64,000 nt of DNA, taken from positions 1 to 64,000 of the forward strand of contig JBBHKE010003094.1 in NCBI GenBank assembly GCA_037447655.1. The letters run 5' to 3'. This document shows, one piece after another, positions 61,325 through 64,000 of this stretch; within the stretch, counting starts at the first letter, position 1; every line of letters begins with the position of its first letter. A program made the position numbers and the translations under genes. Source of the DNA: Zygnema cylindricum (lineage: Eukaryota; Streptophyta; Zygnematophyceae; Zygnematales; Zygnemataceae). The notes beneath the pieces are model-generated. The model was not told where the DNA came from. It made no database searches and worked only from the letters and a program-made list of their open reading frames with translations.

Positions 61325-63652
61325 TTACACTTTCACATAATCGTTGGGAGTCGCCTCCCAAATAATTGTCCCGTCACAAGAACATAAGTTTTTATAATTT
61401 TCTCCAACACCGGCACTACGAGCAATCACAGCCGCAGCAATTCCCTCTCCAACGGAACCATTTATTTTTGACATAGAACCTCCACCTTTTCCCAAATCAT
61501 CTTCCCCCTCGTAAATCACCACAGCTCTTCCTATAAGGTCCCAGACTTTGAGCTTTTTATTCGAGGCAGAATAATCGGCGTGACCTTTGTCATCAGCAAC
61601 TAAGTTTCCAAGATCGCCAACTTGACAATCCTGCAAAAAAAAAAAGAAGAAAGGGGAAGAAGAAGGGGGAGGCGGGGAGGAAGAAGGGGAAGAAACACGA
61701 ACAGGTAATACGCGTCAAACAAAATTTACAAAAGTAGCTTCAAGACTTGTGTTTGTAAACATTGTCTATCGCATTTTTTGGGGTTTTTTAGGGTTTTGAA
61801 CTAATCCTACTGCAACTACCCGGTCAACACACAACAATTTCATGTCTTTTGTTAAACACTCAACACTCCAACAAATGTTTGGAATACAAAAAAACTATTT
61901 AAGATGATTTTCGGAAAGATATTTCCCGATATTCAGTAATTGTCACTTTTGGAGGGGTTGTTATTCAATACATCGATGCAAAAGATCGAAATTGCGAGTC
62001 AACGGAAAATCACGATACCATTAAGAAAACCGAAGTCGTCAAATTGCGATTTCAGTACCTGTACGTCACATATTACATGTACGTAACACATGTCAAAGAC
62101 GTGTAACACAGTACATACATAGGTTTTGTACAGTCAGTAATCGCTGGTAATCGCAGTAGATAACTATCAGCAAATTCTGTTGATATTGTGCCTTTTTCCA
62201 TATCGATATGTATCGATGTCGCAATATCTCAGTTCCATATTCGTTCAATACGCATCACTAAAAATACAGTCAAAAACCCACCTTAGAAGCGCTTGAGCAA
62301 ATAAATGAGATCATTTAAGACAAACTAATCAATTTATTAACTAGTATGGACCTGGAAGCGGCAGTACATATTTGAATCACTGTTCTATTATTCAAAAAAA
62401 GTTCATACTACTTTATTTAAACACTTCAACATCTACCCAATGGCTTGAAGTCCAACAAAAAGTAGTGTTTTCACAATGTAACATATGACTAAGAACTGAA
62501 AATTTAAAGACCTGTCCCAAAATAATGAAACAACAACAGGAAGTGATCGCTTCGAAAATCTGTAAGCTAATTGGAAAGACCTGAACAAAATCGAAATTTT
62601 CTATTATGAGGTGATTTCCTTATCACTTTTCCACTTGGGAATAAGTACAACCCATGTGTACATTTTAAAAGTTTATGCTTGACAGAGTGATACGGATATA
62701 AAACATGCAATTGGTTTAAGGCATATCACAGGCATACTGAACGAATAGATTTACTTTCCACTTTTACTCCGTACTTTACTTTGTACTTTCCCTTTGTGCT
62801 TTACTTTTTTCTTTATTTGTAATTTGCTCTGTACCATTATTCTAATATACATGGAAATCCCCAATGACATGTTGGGCCTGGGTCAGTTAGGGAGAGAAAA
62901 AAGGAGGGGAGAAAGGACAAGGGAATAGGGAGAGAACGAGGGATTACTCTAGAGAGGATTAGTAACAGAGAGGAGAGACGAGGGAGAGAGAGAAAGGAGT
63001 AGGGAAGACAGGTTACAATAGAGAGAGGGTAAGTAAAAGAGAGGACAGAGGAGTGAGAGGGAGAGAAAAAGAGAGAGCAGAAGAAACTACAATAACGTTA
63101 AGGGAAAGAGAGGAGGGATTAGAGAAACAAGAGGAGGCAGAGAAAGGAAAGAAAAGAGAAGGGATAAGAGAAGAAAGAAGAGAGGGGAAAAGAGAGAAGG
63201 GAAGAGAGAGGAAGGAGAAGAGAACAGAAAAAAGAGGAGAGGGGAGAGAGACGAAAAACAAAAAAAAAGGAAAAAAAAACAGAGGACAGAGAAGAGGGAA
63301 GAGTGAGAAGAGGAGAGATGAGGGAAAAAAAAAAAGGAGGAGGGATAAGTGAGAAGTGAGAAGGGAGAAGAGAGAATAGAGAAGAGAGAAGAGAGGAGAG
63401 AGGAGAAAAGCTCAACTACCTCATCGTCAGGAGAGCCGTGAGAGGCTCCTGTCGGGTTGTAGTGACCTCCCGTTGAAGCGGCTCCTCTTGTGAGGTCTCC
63501 ATAGGTGTTGACAGACCAGCCATGGCTTCCGGGAGAGAGCCAGTCAAACTGAGCCTCCACACGAGCCAGTTCCTGACTCACTTGGGCAAATCTTACCACT
63601 CCATGGATAACCGGACCCTTGAATTCTGCCACAGCTGCTGTGAGGGCCAGTT
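61325..63652 (-). CDS. Copper chaperone for superoxide dismutase, last two exons
   Basis: Minus strand. Exon 63652-63420 encodes LALTAAVAEFKGPVIHGVVR, FAQVSQELARVEAQFDWLSP, GSHGWSVNTYGDLTRGAAST and HYNPTGASHGSPDDE. A 1.8 kb intron (donor GTAGTT, acceptor TTTGCAG) leads in phase 0 to exon 61630-61325, DCQVGDLGNLVADDKGHADY through KVWDLIGRAVVIYEGEDDLG, VIARSAGVGENYKNLCSCDG and TIIWEATPNDYVKV, then TAA. This is the SOD-like domain II and the short domain III with CSC. Two SOD copper ligands are replaced (HxH second His by Ser, H120 position by Tyr), and the GDLGN Asp is kept, as in CCS rather than SOD. CCS delivers copper to and forms the disulfide of Cu/Zn-SOD. The N-terminal MxCxxC domain lies beyond the window. 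Confidence 0.93.
62880..63412. repeat. Purine-rich tract in the CCS intron
   Basis: About 530 bases of GAGAGG/GGGAAG/AGAAGA on the plus strand, pyrimidine on the coding strand. It sits just inside the intron donor. Long open frames on both strands here are composition products. Confidence 0.95.
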
Positions 63653-63659
63653 CTGGAAA

Positions 63660-64000
63660 CGAGAACAGGAATTTGAGGAATATGAGGAATTTGAGGAGAT
63701 TGAGGAATTTGAGGAATAGGAGGAGATCGAGGAATTTTAAGAACTGAGGAATTTAAAGAATTTGCGGAAATTGAGGAATCTGGTGAAGAAAAGAGGAATT
63801 TGAAGAATTTGGAGAATCGAGGAATTGGAGGACTTGAGGGATTTGAAGAATTCGAGGAATTTGAGGATATTGACGAATTTCAGGAATTTGGAGAATTTGA
63901 AGAGATTGAAGAATTTCAGAAGTGATTGAGAAAGAATGGAAGAGAAGATTCAGAAAGGATAAGTGTGTGAGAGGAGGATTAGAGAAGGGAGACAAAGAGA
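63660..64000. repeat. GAGGAATTT-type minisatellite
   Basis: Degenerate 9-12 bp units GAGGAATTT, GAAGAATTT and GAGATTGAG to the window end. It lies in the intron upstream of the first CCS exon seen here. Confidence 0.95.

Noticed and set aside
63013-63632. Ser/Leu-rich membrane protein on the minus strand
   Set aside because: The pyrimidine tract is intronic. Only the first part (63632-63420) is a real exon, of CCS.
61325-63652. Cu/Zn superoxide dismutase
   Set aside because: Copper ligands are replaced and the C-terminus has CSCDGTxIWEA, which is specific to CCS.

Overview
The window looks like nuclear DNA of a green-lineage plant, probably a streptophyte alga or a bryophyte-grade land plant. 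The evidence is AT-rich intergenic DNA, genes split by introns, ubiquitin with the plant-type residues Ser19, Asp24 and Ala57, a plant-type copper chaperone for superoxide dismutase (CCS), a root-cap-like secreted protein, and many decayed Ty1/copia elements. The species cannot be fixed from sequence alone. A 10-base run of N (33051-33060) marks an assembly gap beside a (GA)n tract.

Layout. 1-3.5 kb holds wreckage of at least three copia elements on both strands. 6.1-8.4 kb is a minus-strand, intron-containing gene for a secreted root-cap-like protein. 10-28 kb is gene-poor and built of nested DNA transposons. These include a dead pogo-like transposase (17.1-19.0 kb, minus) inside a roughly 6.2 kb unit rich in GCGACGA motifs, two further minus-strand reading frames, several TA-flanked MITEs, and a pair of about 280 bp inverted repeats at 12.7 and 25.2-25.5 kb. 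28-32.7 kb holds copia fragments and a gag-only LTR element.

35-54 kb is the most distinctive part, a segmentally duplicated array. It holds three copies plus one 3' fragment of a gene that appears to encode beta-propeller-like repeats followed by a ParB/sulfiredoxin-like domain (plus strand). They alternate with three ubiquitin loci (minus strand). One is a four-unit polyubiquitin with a frameshift. The other two are ubiquitin fused to a divergent ubiquitin-like unit that has lost K48, K63 and the terminal Gly-Gly. A 21 bp minisatellite has expanded upstream of one of these loci only. 54.9-57.1 kb is a long-TIR element with other MITEs nested in it. 57.5-60.1 kb is a decayed non-LTR retrotransposon with a restriction-like endonuclease domain.

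61.3-63.65 kb carries the last two exons of CCS on the minus strand. The gene runs past the right edge.

Likely functional host genes are few: CCS, the root-cap-like gene, propeller/ParB copies 2 and 3, and perhaps parts of the ubiquitin loci. Everything else recognisable is transposon-derived, repetitive or unassigned. Exon limits come from splice motifs and similarity recalled from memory, not from a search.
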